A DNA stretch of 64,000 nt from the NCBI RefSeq assembly GCF_001623405.1, contig NZ_LUHG01000039.1, positions 224,420 through 288,419 of the forward strand. The letters run 5' to 3'. Of this stretch, positions 55,528 to 63,657 are shown piece by piece; position 1 is the stretch's first letter, and the number at the start of each line of letters is the position of its first letter. Origin of the DNA: Hydrotalea flava (GTDB lineage: Bacteria > Bacteroidota > Bacteroidia > Chitinophagales > Chitinophagaceae). A program made the translations under genes and the position numbers. A model generated the notes under the pieces. It was not told the origin of the DNA, searched no databases, and saw only the letters and a list, made by a program, of their open reading frames with translations.

Positions 55528-56478
55528 ATGCAAGTACATAGAAATCTCACTTCATTACCCAAATTTCATCATGCAGTAGTTACCATTGGCACGTTTGATG
55601 GTGTGCATATTGGCCATAGAACCATTTTACAGCAATTAAAATCGGAAGCTGCTACCGTAAATGGGGAAACAGTGGTCATTACTTTTCATCCGCATCCCAG
55701 AAAAATTGTGGGCGATGTGCCGGATATTAAGATATTGACTACCCTGGAAGAAAAATTTTTTTTAATAGAAAAAGAAGGTATTGATCATTTGGTAGTGGTT
55801 CCCTTTGATGAAGATTTTTCTAAATTAAGTGCTGAGGCTTATATCAAAGATTTTTTATTTGAAAAATTTCATCCGTATACCATTATTATTGGCTACGACC
55901 ATCATTTTGGGCACGATCGTACCGGAAACTTTGCATTATTGGAAAAATACGGCAAAGCATTGGGATTTTTCGTGAAGGAAATACCGGTTCAATTAATTGA
56001 AGCCGCAGCCATTAGTTCAACCCGCATCCGGAAAGCATTACTGCAGTGCGATATTGCAACAGCTAAGCATTTATTAGGGTATGATTATTTTTTTGCAGGC
56101 ACTGTAATTACCGGCGATCAGTTGGGCAGAACCATTGGTTACCCTACTGCTAATATACAATTAGCCCATCCTGATAAATTGGTCCCGGGTGATGGGGTGT
56201 ATGCCGTGCATTTTTATTATAAGGAATCGGCAGCCAGCCAATCTGCTGCCATAGCTTTTAAAGGTATGATGTATATTGGCAGCAGGCCTGTAGTAAATGG
56301 CAAACGAAGAGTAATTGAAGTAAATATTTTTGATTTTAACCGCGACATTTATGGCGCAACTGTACAGGTTGCTATTTTAGATTATATTAGAGGAGATATG
56401 CAATTAAGTGGCTTAGAAGCATTACAACAACAATTAGCCATTGATAAACGCGCTGTACTGAACGTACTACATGATTAA
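55528..56478 (+). CDS. ribF: bifunctional riboflavin kinase / FAD synthetase
   Basis: Makes FMN then FAD from riboflavin. 316 residues. The N-terminal FAD synthetase has VTIGTFDGVHIGHRTILQQL with the GxFDGxHxGH nucleotide-binding motif and IIGYDHHFGHDRTGNF. The second adenylyltransferase motif SSTRIRKALLQCDI follows. The flavokinase domain (~185-310) has GTVITGDQLGRTIGYPTANI and the VYAVHF beta-barrel segment. It converges on holA, whose stop lies 5 bp beyond the ribF stop. Confidence 0.95.
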   Translation: MQVHRNLTSLPKFHHAVVTIGTFDGVHIGHRTILQQLKSEAATVNGETVVITFHPHPRKIVGDVPDIKILTTLEEKFFLIEKEGIDHLVVVPFDEDFSKLSAEAYIKDFLFEKFHPYTIIIGYDHHFGHDRTGNFALLEKYGKALGFFVKEIPVQLIEAAAISSTRIRKALLQCDIATAKHLLGYDYFFAGTVITGDQLGRTIGYPTANIQLAHPDKLVPGDGVYAVHFYYKESAASQSAAIAFKGMMYIGSRPVVNGKRRVIEVNIFDFNRDIYGATVQVAILDYIRGDMQLSGLEALQQQLAIDKRAVLNVLHD

Positions 56479-56483
56479 CGGCA

Positions 56484-57482
56484 TTATAACATTATTTTAG
56501 CCACCAACTCTTTCATTAAATCGGCACCGGAACTACCTGCATCATGAATACCAATACTTTTTAAATTGTATTCATGTAATAATAACAGTATTTGCTGTGT
56601 TTGCTGATAACTATAATATTTAACAGCAGCAGTATGATCGGCAATGGCATTGGGGTGATTACTGCCAATAATGGCGTTGGTATTTTTTGAGCCACTACCT
56701 GCCTCATGCAACATTAGTACCCTGCAAAAAAAACCGTGAATGGCAGGCAATACCAATTGTAACGGCCCTGCCTTTGGGTTGGCATCAAAATACTGAATAA
56801 TTTTAATAGCCTTTCCCATGTTTTTTTGAGCAATGGCACTTTGCAGTTCAAAAACATTGAACTCTTTGCTAATACCCACATATTCTTCCACATCATCTTC
56901 TGTAATTTCTTTTCTGCCTTTTAAATTAAGGGTTAGTTTTTCAATTTCATTATACAGCCGATTTAAATCATTGCCAATGGCATCCACCAAAAGTGATAAA
57001 GCTTTGGGTTGAATAACATAACCCATATTTTGTGCAGTTTGCTTTACCCAAACCGGCAATTCGTTCTCATATAATTTTCGGGTAGTAAATACCTCATGTT
57101 TTTGCTTTAAAAGCTTTGCCATTTTGAGGCGGCCATCTAGTTTTTTCTCCTTATAGCCTACAATTAAAATAGTAGAAGTAAGTGGCTGTTCTATATAAGC
57201 CTCTAATTTTTCAATATCCTTCATTTGTTGTGCCTCTTTCAATAGCACCACTTGCTTATCGGCAAACATGGGGTATCGTCTACAGGCATTAATCAGTTGC
57301 GCCCAATCGGTATCCCGACCATAAAATACAGTTAAATTAAATCCCTTTTCAGCATCAGAAAGCAATTTTTCTTCTGCAAATTGCATTAAATGGTCAATAA
57401 AGTAAGGCTCCTCGCCTTCTAACCAATAAATTGGTTTAAACTGTTGCTTTTGCCAGTCGGTTAGAATTTTTTCGAAACTCAT
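56484..57482 (-). CDS. holA: DNA polymerase III delta subunit
   Basis: Clamp-loader subunit that opens the beta sliding clamp. 332 residues from ATG 57482; residues encoded to 57521 are not family-like. The opening FKPIYWLEGEEPYFIDHLMQ, VVLLKEAQQMKDIEKLEAYI, and LVDAIGNDLNRLYNEIEKLTL match HolA. The C-terminal collar is represented by LQLVLPAIHGFFCRVLMLH. The ATPase motifs are degenerate, as expected for delta. It converges with ribF. Confidence 0.92.
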   Translation of the reverse strand: MSFEKILTDWQKQQFKPIYWLEGEEPYFIDHLMQFAEEKLLSDAEKGFNLTVFYGRDTDWAQLINACRRYPMFADKQVVLLKEAQQMKDIEKLEAYIEQPLTSTILIVGYKEKKLDGRLKMAKLLKQKHEVFTTRKLYENELPVWVKQTAQNMGYVIQPKALSLLVDAIGNDLNRLYNEIEKLTLNLKGRKEITEDDVEEYVGISKEFNVFELQSAIAQKNMGKAIKIIQYFDANPKAGPLQLVLPAIHGFFCRVLMLHEAGSGSKNTNAIIGSNHPNAIADHTAAVKYYSYQQTQQILLLLHEYNLKSIGIHDAGSSGADLMKELVAKIML

Positions 57483-57563
57483 ATCCGCAAAAATAAGCAG
57501 ATAGGCAGGCTTTAAAAGCATTTGCTTGAATTGTGTATAAATTAGGAAAAGTTGTTCACTTAA

Positions 57564-58280
57564 TTAATGTACTACTAGTATGTTATTTTCTTGCAAAATG
57601 GGTAATTGCATGAATTTTAAAATAATATTGGCTGTTACCACAACATCGCGTTCGCAATAGCTAACAATACGGCTTAAATTTTTTTCTTTATAGTACACTT
57701 CCTGCACCATACTGCCATTTATATCGGTTTTAGAGGTAGGTATTTGGAGTACTTCGGCTAATAAATCGAGAGAAATATAATTTTTGTTATCCCCAAATTT
57801 CCACCAGTTTAAAGTATCCATCATTTTTACTTCCCAAGGCTTTCTGTTGTGCAACTGCAGGCAGGCCGGTAAGGGTAATCCATTAATAATCATGCGCCGG
57901 CAAATATAGGGTATATCAAACTCCTTTATATTGTGGCCGGCAAAGGTAAAACCATGATGAATACTACTCATTTTACTGCATAGCAGCGAAAAATTTTCTA
58001 AAATCGGACGTTCATCATCACCATAAATACTCTTTACTTTTAAACAATTTTCTTTGGCTTCATTTTCATAAAAAAAAGCAGTTGAAATGCAAATAATTTT
58101 GCCAAATTCGGCCAAAATACCCGCCCGCATACGATAACTTTCTTCAGGTGTAATATTTTCTGGCACGGTTTTAGAAATTTTATTCCACCATAATGATTTC
58201 CACCTTTCAGACAGCTCATCATAATGAGCAGTTTGCGGAACAGTTTCAATATCCAATACCAATAAATCGCTGAGTTGCAT
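57564..58280 (-). CDS. predicted 3'-5' exonuclease, PolB-like RNase H fold
   Basis: 238 residues from ATG 58280. This is the COG3298-type predicted exonuclease (DEDDy superfamily). Exo I is LLVLDIETVPQTAHYDEL, Exo II FTFAGHNIKEFDIPYICRRM, and Exo III VSYCERDVVVTANIIL, where the Tyr-x3-Asp motif is visible as YCERD. There is no polymerase domain; stand-alone members of this type are found widely in Bacteroidota with an unknown substrate. It is divergent from the coiled-coil gene at 58316, with only 35 bp between the two starts. Confidence 0.88.
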   Translation of the reverse strand: MQLSDLLVLDIETVPQTAHYDELSERWKSLWWNKISKTVPENITPEESYRMRAGILAEFGKIICISTAFFYENEAKENCLKVKSIYGDDERPILENFSLLCSKMSSIHHGFTFAGHNIKEFDIPYICRRMIINGLPLPACLQLHNRKPWEVKMMDTLNWWKFGDNKNYISLDLLAEVLQIPTSKTDINGSMVQEVYYKEKNLSRIVSYCERDVVVTANIILKFMQLPILQENNILVVH

Positions 58281-58315
58281 GAAAATAATTTTAAACAAAA
58301 TATTACCTTAAAGTT

Positions 58316-59263
58316 ATGCTTTACGAACCAATAGAACCGCAACAGGTTGCTAAAAAAGATAAAAGGAACTGGATTTATTCGCTTTTTGTAGTAATGTTAT
58401 TAGGAACATGGGCTTATATTATTTATGATAAAAGTACCACCACCCATTCTAAAGAACAATTACAGGCACAGGTAAACGCCATTGACAGTTCAAAGGCTGA
58501 ATTAAGGGTTGAATTCAATGCCACCTCTGCCCGATTAGATGCTTTAACCGGCAAGCACATTCAGTTAATTGATAAACTGGCTGATAAAAACAAAACCATT
58601 CAACATTTAAAAAACAATATTGTGGTGTTATTGCAACAACGCAATACTACTACTACACAATTGTTACAGGCCAAAAAAATGATTGATGAATTAAATGAAA
58701 AAGTGAATGATTTATACAATGAACTGGCACTTTTACAAAGTAAAAACCAGGCATTAACTTTAGCCAATGAACAGTTAAACAATGACAAAGCCCAATTACA
58801 GGATACCCTTAGTAAAACGGTTGCATTCAACAATTATATAACCAATGAGGCTTCTACACTGCATGCTTCCAATTTTAGTATTGAAGCATTAAAATTACGC
58901 AACAATGGTAAAGAGAAAATGATTACCATTGCCAAAAAAGCAGATATTTTGCGAATCAATTTTGATTTGGATGAAAACAGAATAGCACCCAGCGGCGAAA
59001 AAGAATTATACATCTGTATCGTTAACCCAGATGGTGTTATTGTTTCTTCCGGCAATACCATCCTTACTAAAAAAGAAGGTGTAAAACCTTATACTGCAAA
59101 AGTAGTAGTGCAATATGAGCAGGGTAAAACTGCAACGGTTAATTTAAACTGGCGCAACAATGAAGATTATCAGCCCGGCGACTATACCATTATGGTTTAC
59201 CAAAATGGATATAAAATAGGTCAGGGTTCTATTTTACTCAAGAAAAGTAGCCTGTTTGGTTAA
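58316..59263 (+). CDS. coiled-coil membrane protein, paralogue 1
   Basis: 315 residues. A short cytoplasmic N-terminus and one membrane helix (~22-40, SLFVVMLLGTWAYIIYD) lead to a long coiled coil (~50-180, heptads and Gln/Asn/Lys/Leu rich). A C-terminal beta-rich domain (~190-315) includes FDLDENRIAPSGEKELYICI, NPDGVI, VVQYEQGKTATVNLNW and YTIMVYQNGYKIGQG. I do not recognise a characterised family. The C-terminal region reads like a sandwich domain facing the periplasm. The next gene encodes a clear paralogue with the same plan, indicating a tandem duplication. Confidence 0.75.
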   Translation: MLYEPIEPQQVAKKDKRNWIYSLFVVMLLGTWAYIIYDKSTTTHSKEQLQAQVNAIDSSKAELRVEFNATSARLDALTGKHIQLIDKLADKNKTIQHLKNNIVVLLQQRNTTTTQLLQAKKMIDELNEKVNDLYNELALLQSKNQALTLANEQLNNDKAQLQDTLSKTVAFNNYITNEASTLHASNFSIEALKLRNNGKEKMITIAKKADILRINFDLDENRIAPSGEKELYICIVNPDGVIVSSGNTILTKKEGVKPYTAKVVVQYEQGKTATVNLNWRNNEDYQPGDYTIMVYQNGYKIGQGSILLKKSSLFG

Positions 59264-59362
59264 CAGATACATTCCAAATAAAATACAATTCAATATTTAA
59301 AAACAGTTTCACTATAAAAATACATTTACAAAGATTATTTTAGTACCGTAAAACATACAACT

Positions 59363-60349
59363 ATGAGTTATACATCACCAACAGAAAACCCACAAAGCCA
59401 ACCTTCCTCATCAGGAAGAGACAATCGCAAAACCTTTTATGGCATTTTAATTGCCGCCCTTGTTTTAACTTGGGGATATATCATTTATGACAAGAGTAAA
59501 ACAAATGATATCATTTCTCAAAAAGAAACACAAATTTCAACAGCTTTAACCGCTAAAGATTCTTTACAGGTATTGTTCAATGATGCTTCTGCAAAGGCAG
59601 ATTCACTCACCGGAAGTAACGTAAAATTACAAGGTGATTTGGCTGAAAAAAATAGCGAGATTTTAAAATTAAAATCAAATATCAGAGGTATTTTAAACAA
59701 AAAGAACGCTACAGAAGCCGAATTAAAACAGGCCAAAGAAATGATTGCAGAATTAAATGCAAAAATTGATAGTTTGTTTGCTGAAATTCAACAACTGAAA
59801 GGCGAAAACCAACAATTAACTGCAGCCAATCAGCAATTAACTACCGACAAATCACAATTAACTAGTCAGAACACTGAGCTACAAGGTAATTTATCAAAAA
59901 CCCAAACAGAAAAAGCCAATATTGAAGACATTGCTTCTACACTGCATGCCTCTAACATCAATGTTAAAGCTGTGATTGTTAAAAAGAGCGGCAAAGAAGT
60001 AAGCACCAATAATGCCAAAAGAGCCGACATGTTTGTGATTACCTGCAATATTGATGAAAACAGGATTACACCAAGCGGCAAAAAAATCTTATATGTTTGT
60101 GTTACCAATCCTGATGGTACTCCATCCGGCACACAAGGTACTTTTAAGTTGAGAGATGGTAGCGATAAAGCTTATTCAAATGCAGTAGAAGTAAATTATG
60201 AACAAGGTAAAACATTACCGGCCAGTTTTAACTGGAAACCCGGCAGCAAATTTGAAGGCGGAGAGTATAAAATTGAAATTTATAATAATGGGTTTAAAAT
60301 TGGCGAAGCCAAAAAAACCTTGAATAAAGGCGGACTTTTAGGCCTTTAA
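59363..60349 (+). CDS. coiled-coil membrane protein, paralogue 2
   Basis: 328 residues with the same plan as the gene 100 bp upstream. A Ser/Pro-rich cytoplasmic start is followed by one membrane helix (~27-43, GILIAALVLTWGYIIYDKSK), a coiled coil (~50-185) with repeated QQLTAANQQLT-type heptads, and a beta-rich C-terminal domain. Shared blocks with paralogue 1 include YIIYDKS, IASTLHASN versus EASTLHASN, CNIDENRITPSGKKILYVCV, NPDG, NYEQGKT and YNNGFKIGEA. Function is unknown. A strong terminator follows the gene. Confidence 0.75.
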   Translation: MSYTSPTENPQSQPSSSGRDNRKTFYGILIAALVLTWGYIIYDKSKTNDIISQKETQISTALTAKDSLQVLFNDASAKADSLTGSNVKLQGDLAEKNSEILKLKSNIRGILNKKNATEAELKQAKEMIAELNAKIDSLFAEIQQLKGENQQLTAANQQLTTDKSQLTSQNTELQGNLSKTQTEKANIEDIASTLHASNINVKAVIVKKSGKEVSTNNAKRADMFVITCNIDENRITPSGKKILYVCVTNPDGTPSGTQGTFKLRDGSDKAYSNAVEVNYEQGKTLPASFNWKPGSKFEGGEYKIEIYNNGFKIGEAKKTLNKGGLLGL

Positions 60350-60381
60350 TCTGTACACCCTTTTCTATCACATCTAACAAG

Positions 60382-60416
60382 CCGTCTCAATATCAATTGA
60401 GGCGGTTTTGTTTATT
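60382..60416 (+). terminator. rho-independent terminator after the coiled-coil pair
   Basis: CCGTCTCAAT (60382-60391) pairs with ATTGAGGCGG (60396-60405) with a 4-nt loop and one G-T pair, followed by TTTTGTTTATTTT. Confidence 0.8.
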
Positions 60417-60499
60417 TTACATGGTTACCTTTCTTGCAAATGAAAAGTGGCGGTAAAAAATTACCACTTCAACATACATTCAAATTGTATCTTGCACTC

Positions 60500-61285
60500 A
60501 TGGCAAAAAAAGTAAAAAAAGAACAACCTGTTATATTGGTTACAAATGATGATAGCATTGGCGCTCCGGGCATAAAAGCATTAGTAGAAGCAGTGATGGA
60601 TTTAGGAAGAGTGGTGGTGGTAGCACCCGATAAACCCCAAAGCGGTATGGGACATGCCATTACTATTGGTCATCCGCTGCGATTACAAAAAGTACATTTT
60701 ATAGAAGGCGTAGAAGCCTACACCTGCAATGGCACACCGGTAGATTGTGTTAAATTAGCAGTGGATAAAATTTTACACCGCAAACCCGATATTTGTTTAA
60801 GTGGCATTAATCATGGTGCCAACCATAGTATTAATGTAATTTACAGTGGCACCATGAGTGCTGCTATGGAAGCTGCCATTGAAAGTATACCTTCTGCCGG
60901 ATTTTCGCTTTTAGATTATAGTATGGAAGCCGACTTTACTGCAGCTAAAATTTATGTGCGAAAAATTACAGAACAGTTATTGAAAAGAAAACTACCCAAA
61001 CACTTATTGTTTAATGTAAATATTCCTGCTTTGGATGCAGGGCTTATTAAAGGCATTAAAGTTTGCAGGCAGGCTTACGCCAAATATGAAGAAGATTTTA
61101 TTGAACGCACCGATCCGCATGGCAGAAAATACTATTGGCTTACCGGCGATTTTGTAAACTTTGATAAAGGAAAAGATACCGATGTATGGGCACTCAACAA
61201 CAATTATGTTAGCATAGTACCCATTACATTTGATTTAACAGATTACCAACTGAAACAACAATTAGAAACCAACTGGCAATTATAA
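60500..61285 (+). CDS. surE: 5'/3'-nucleotidase SurE
   Basis: Metal-dependent survival protein that removes phosphate from nucleoside monophosphates and short polyphosphate. 261 residues from ATG 60500; an in-frame ATG at 60434 lies among terminator-proximal DNA and adds 22 unconserved residues. The metal-binding ILVTNDDSIGAPG (Asp-Asp), PQSGMGHAI with the conserved Ser, CNGTPVDCVKLAV and SGINHGANHSINVIYSGTMS are all present. The next gene overlaps the stop by 1 bp. Confidence 0.95.
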   Translation: MAKKVKKEQPVILVTNDDSIGAPGIKALVEAVMDLGRVVVVAPDKPQSGMGHAITIGHPLRLQKVHFIEGVEAYTCNGTPVDCVKLAVDKILHRKPDICLSGINHGANHSINVIYSGTMSAAMEAAIESIPSAGFSLLDYSMEADFTAAKIYVRKITEQLLKRKLPKHLLFNVNIPALDAGLIKGIKVCRQAYAKYEEDFIERTDPHGRKYYWLTGDFVNFDKGKDTDVWALNNNYVSIVPITFDLTDYQLKQQLETNWQL

Positions 61286-61581
61286 TGTTTTTAAAAAAAG
61301 ATCATATTCAATTAGGCATTGTGTTAGGTTTGTTAGCACCTTTTGCCGGCATGTTAGGTTTTTATTTTTGGCGTTTTAGAAGGTTAACCATTGTAGAATT
61401 TATACAATATTTAGGCATTGAAAAACACTTAATTACAGCCATGCTTAGTTTTTCATTGTTGGCCAATGCAATTGTATTTACCATTTATATTAATGCAAGA
61501 AAAGATAAAACAGCCAGAGGCATATTTGTAGTTACTGTAGTATATGCTATTGGCGTATTGCTATTAAAATTGTTTTACTAA
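61285..61581 (+). CDS. small three-TM hypothetical membrane protein
   Basis: 98 residues with three hydrophobic segments (~8-28, ~42-66, ~75-97). The sequence LGIVLGLLAPFAGMLGFYFW opens the protein. The start codon overlaps the surE stop (TAATG), so it is expected to be translated with SurE. I do not recognise the family; similar small membrane proteins following surE are plausible in related species. It is the last core-looking gene before the repeat-rich accessory segment. Confidence 0.7.
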   Translation: MFLKKDHIQLGIVLGLLAPFAGMLGFYFWRFRRLTIVEFIQYLGIEKHLITAMLSFSLLANAIVFTIYINARKDKTARGIFVVTVVYAIGVLLLKLFY

Positions 61582-61606
61582 AACAAACTTTAACACTAAA
61601 GCCGTA

Positions 61607-61866
61607 GTCGGCCTGCCTACCCGCAGTTCGAACTTTTTGAAAGTTGTGATAGGGGTGGCGGGGTTTTGAGGGGAATGTTATTTTTGTATGCGTATGGATG
61701 TTTTGTGAACAGGTGAATGGTACATTTTATTCCACAAGCAGGTAGGCAAATAGCCAATTGGCTTATAGGAATATTGTTGATAGTAGCTGAAAGCTACAAA
61801 AAAGTACGGCGTAGGCAAAGCCATACGCCAAGAGAAAATTTTTACTTTTGATAAACTACGCTGAGG
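61607..61866. repeat. intergenic repeat, copy A (long form)
   Basis: A 260-bp intergenic element that, with its flanks, fills the 352-bp gap 61582-61933. Its end (61832-61866) matches 63303-63337 at 34 of 35 positions, including a 27-nt identical core, and its beginning (61607-61638) matches 63227-63258 at 26 of 32. The middle ~150 bp is absent from the other copy. It contains a hairpin, GGCGTAGGC / GCCATACGCC (61808-61829). No convincing gene was found in it. Copies are in the same orientation and flank the rhs cassette. Confidence 0.75.
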
Positions 61867-61933
61867 GGCAAAATATTATTAATAATTAATGTTTCCCTAT
61901 TCCAGGTGGAACTATTATCATGTATATTATTAA

Positions 61934-62287
61934 CTAACCAACTGTACAAAAAAAGAAAATAGCAAGGGAAATTATTATCCCCACTTTTTTACTAATTCCA
62001 AAATTTTTATTAATAATTTTTTCATATCTTCCCTTTTTAACATAAACATATACTAATGAATAGTATATAATAAGGGCAACGATTACAACTAAATACGCTG
62101 GTGTTTTAAAATTGCTTTCAGCCCATATTGTATCTTCTAAATTTATTTCTACAATAACAAATATTCCAGTTAATGCAATTACAACTCCATATATTGCCTG
62201 TTCTAAAGGTGTATTCCAAGCAAGCCTTTTTTTTCGCTGCTCAAACCATTGCGTTAAGTGATAAACTAAAAAATCAAATATTATCAT
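61934..62287 (-). CDS. three-TM membrane protein, candidate immunity protein of the rhs cassette
   Basis: 117 residues. An amphipathic N-terminus (FLVYHLTQWFEQRKKRLAW) is followed by three hydrophobic helices (~30-46, ~62-82, ~98-114) with an acidic loop INLEDTIWAESNF between the first two. I do not recognise a family. It begins 7 bp after the frame end (62295) of the disrupted rhs C-terminal fragment and is transcribed in the same direction, the normal arrangement for toxin and immunity genes. A membrane location would suit a membrane-acting toxin tip. The immunity role is inferred from position alone. It could also be an unrelated orphan. Confidence 0.5.
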   Translation of the reverse strand: MIIFDFLVYHLTQWFEQRKKRLAWNTPLEQAIYGVVIALTGIFVIVEINLEDTIWAESNFKTPAYLVVIVALIIYYSLVYVYVKKGRYEKIINKNFGISKKVGIIISLAIFFFCTVG

Positions 62288-62294
62288 AACTAAT

Positions 62295-63062
62295 TTATTT
62301 TTTAAAATAATCTACAATACCATCTACAGCAATAGTTCCTAAATTCTATCCTAATTCAACTTCAGCCCCTCCACCGGCTAAAAATACACCAGTGGCAGTA
62401 GCTTCTGTACCTTTCCAAATAGCCAAACCTACATGTCCTTGATTCCATTCTGAACGTGCCTCTTTGGCATTAGCATAAACTGAATAGACCCCTGTTACTT
62501 TTTGAATAAATCCCAGAAATGGTATTTTCTTTAATGGAGTTATGGTATTTTTTGTTTTGGTAAGAATGTTTGATAGTTTTTGTGCTCCTTGCAAATTGGC
62601 ATCCGTTAAAGTCAATGCCTTATCTAAAGCATCTGTTGTTTTTGTGATAACATTTTCAACTGTAGAAGAATGATTTGCTTCTTGTTTATTTTTACCATTT
62701 GTATTGCCTTCTTTTGAAGTTGATTCACCATTATCATTAAAAGAGGGTATATTTTTTAAATTAGGTTCTTGGTTATTATTACCACCAGGTGGTATCGGGC
62801 CATCATTCTTTTTTTTCTTTTTATCACCTCCTTCAGATTCTTTGGATGTACCTTCCCCTGAAATATCTCCATCAACTGTTGTTACCGTTAGCCCTCCCTC
62901 AAATGTAGCGGAATGATTATAAATAGAACCAGTGGGATCTTGTGCCCAGTTTGCACTCTCCGCTTCCATCCCATCTCTATCAATAAACCTAATTGGATTA
63001 TCCAATGCATAATTATACGGAGAGAAGCGGCGCATTTGGTCGGCCAATGGGTCTATACCAGT
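62295..63062 (-). pseudogene. orphan 3' end of an rhs-type polymorphic toxin gene, interrupted by a stop codon
   Basis: The frame opens after a TGA (63065-63063) directly with [19 protein letters not shown] followed by [13 protein letters not shown], the C-terminal end of the RHS/YD-repeat core. Everything upstream of that core is missing, and no conserved start codon exists (a TTG at 63047 falls inside DPLAD). A variable tip of about 200 residues follows: a Gly/Ser/Lys/Asn-rich linker, then [20 protein letters not shown] and a hydrophobic end [17 protein letters not shown] / [15 protein letters not shown]. The frame is cut by TAG (62348-62346) but continues in phase for 16 codons (NLGTIAVDGIVDYFKK) to TAA at 62295, 7 bp before the next gene. 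Confidence 0.7.
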
Positions 63063-63186
63063 TCACAACACCACTGCTGCCTACAACGCTAAATCCTACG
63101 CTAATATACTGAAATGGATCATTCTATACAATATAATTAATATAAGATTTTTGATGGAGCGTTAATTGATTGCATATGTGTAAAAC

Positions 63187-63218
63187 AAAAAGGCAACCCT
63201 TTGAAGGATTGCCTTTTG
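63187..63218. terminator. bidirectional terminator-like hairpin
   Basis: AAAAAGGCAACCCT (63187-63200) pairs with AGGATTGCCTTTT (63205-63217) around a short loop, with one mismatch. The minus strand continues with a T-rich run (TTTTTGTTTT), so it best fits termination of minus-strand transcription from the small gene at 63371, upstream of the rhs fragment. Confidence 0.55.
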
Positions 63219-63226
63219 AAGCTTTC

Positions 63227-63337
63227 GTCGGCATGGCTACCAGCGATTCTAACTTTTTTAAGGATGTGAAGGCTGTAGGGCGCAGGCACAGCCATATGAC
63301 AGGAGAAAATTTTTACTTTTGATAAACTAGGCTGAGG
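63227..63337. repeat. intergenic repeat, copy B (short form)
   Basis: A 111-bp copy of the element at 61607-61866, same orientation, lacking the ~150-bp middle. It occupies the gap between the rhs fragment and the small membrane-protein gene (63063-63370) together with the hairpin at 63187. A GGCTGT...ACAGCC dyad (63271-63293 region) sits where copy A has its hairpin. No gene is seen in it. Confidence 0.75.
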
Positions 63338-63370
63338 TTAGGGGCTTTTCTGTTTAGCTTCTATTTCGCT

Positions 63371-63634
63371 TTACAATTTCCCTGGTCTGAAAAATGCAAC
63401 TGCAAAAATCAATAAGAAAGATAACGCTACGTAAACGGCAACAATAGCATTACCCTTCTTTCTTTCTGTTTCGCTTTCTTGTGAATACTTATTAAGCACT
63501 GCAGTACGTTTATTTTTTCTATAGTAAAGCATTGCTAAAATAATCATTACTGCAGTAAGCCACGCCCCTTCCTTTGGGTCTTTAAAGAAAAAAGTACCAA
63601 TGCCTATTTTCGCTAAGAAAGCGTTTACTATCAT
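63371..63634 (-). CDS. small two-TM hypothetical protein
   Basis: 87 residues with two hydrophobic helices (~20-37, AWLTAVMIILAMLYY, and ~65-83, VAVYVALSFLLIFAVAFF) joined by a charged loop (RKNKRTAVLNKYSQESETERKK). I do not recognise it. It lies between repeat copy B and the IS element, so it may belong to the accessory cassette (for instance an earlier immunity gene) or be a fragment. The reading frame and charge distribution look like a real membrane protein. Confidence 0.5.
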   Translation of the reverse strand: MIVNAFLAKIGIGTFFFKDPKEGAWLTAVMIILAMLYYRKNKRTAVLNKYSQESETERKKGNAIVAVYVALSFLLIFAVAFFRPGKL

Positions 63635-63657
63635 AATATGAAATAGTTAAAACTTAA

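Noticed and set aside
61626..61633. GTTCGAAC string resembling a tRNA T-loop within repeat copy A
   Set aside because: No acceptor stem, anticodon arm or D-arm could be built around it, and the equivalent position in copy B is not conserved as a T-loop.
62704..62916. 70-codon plus-strand open frame opposite the rhs tip
   Set aside because: It is a shadow of the low-complexity Gly/Ser/Lys linker (Phe/Ser/Pro-rich complement).
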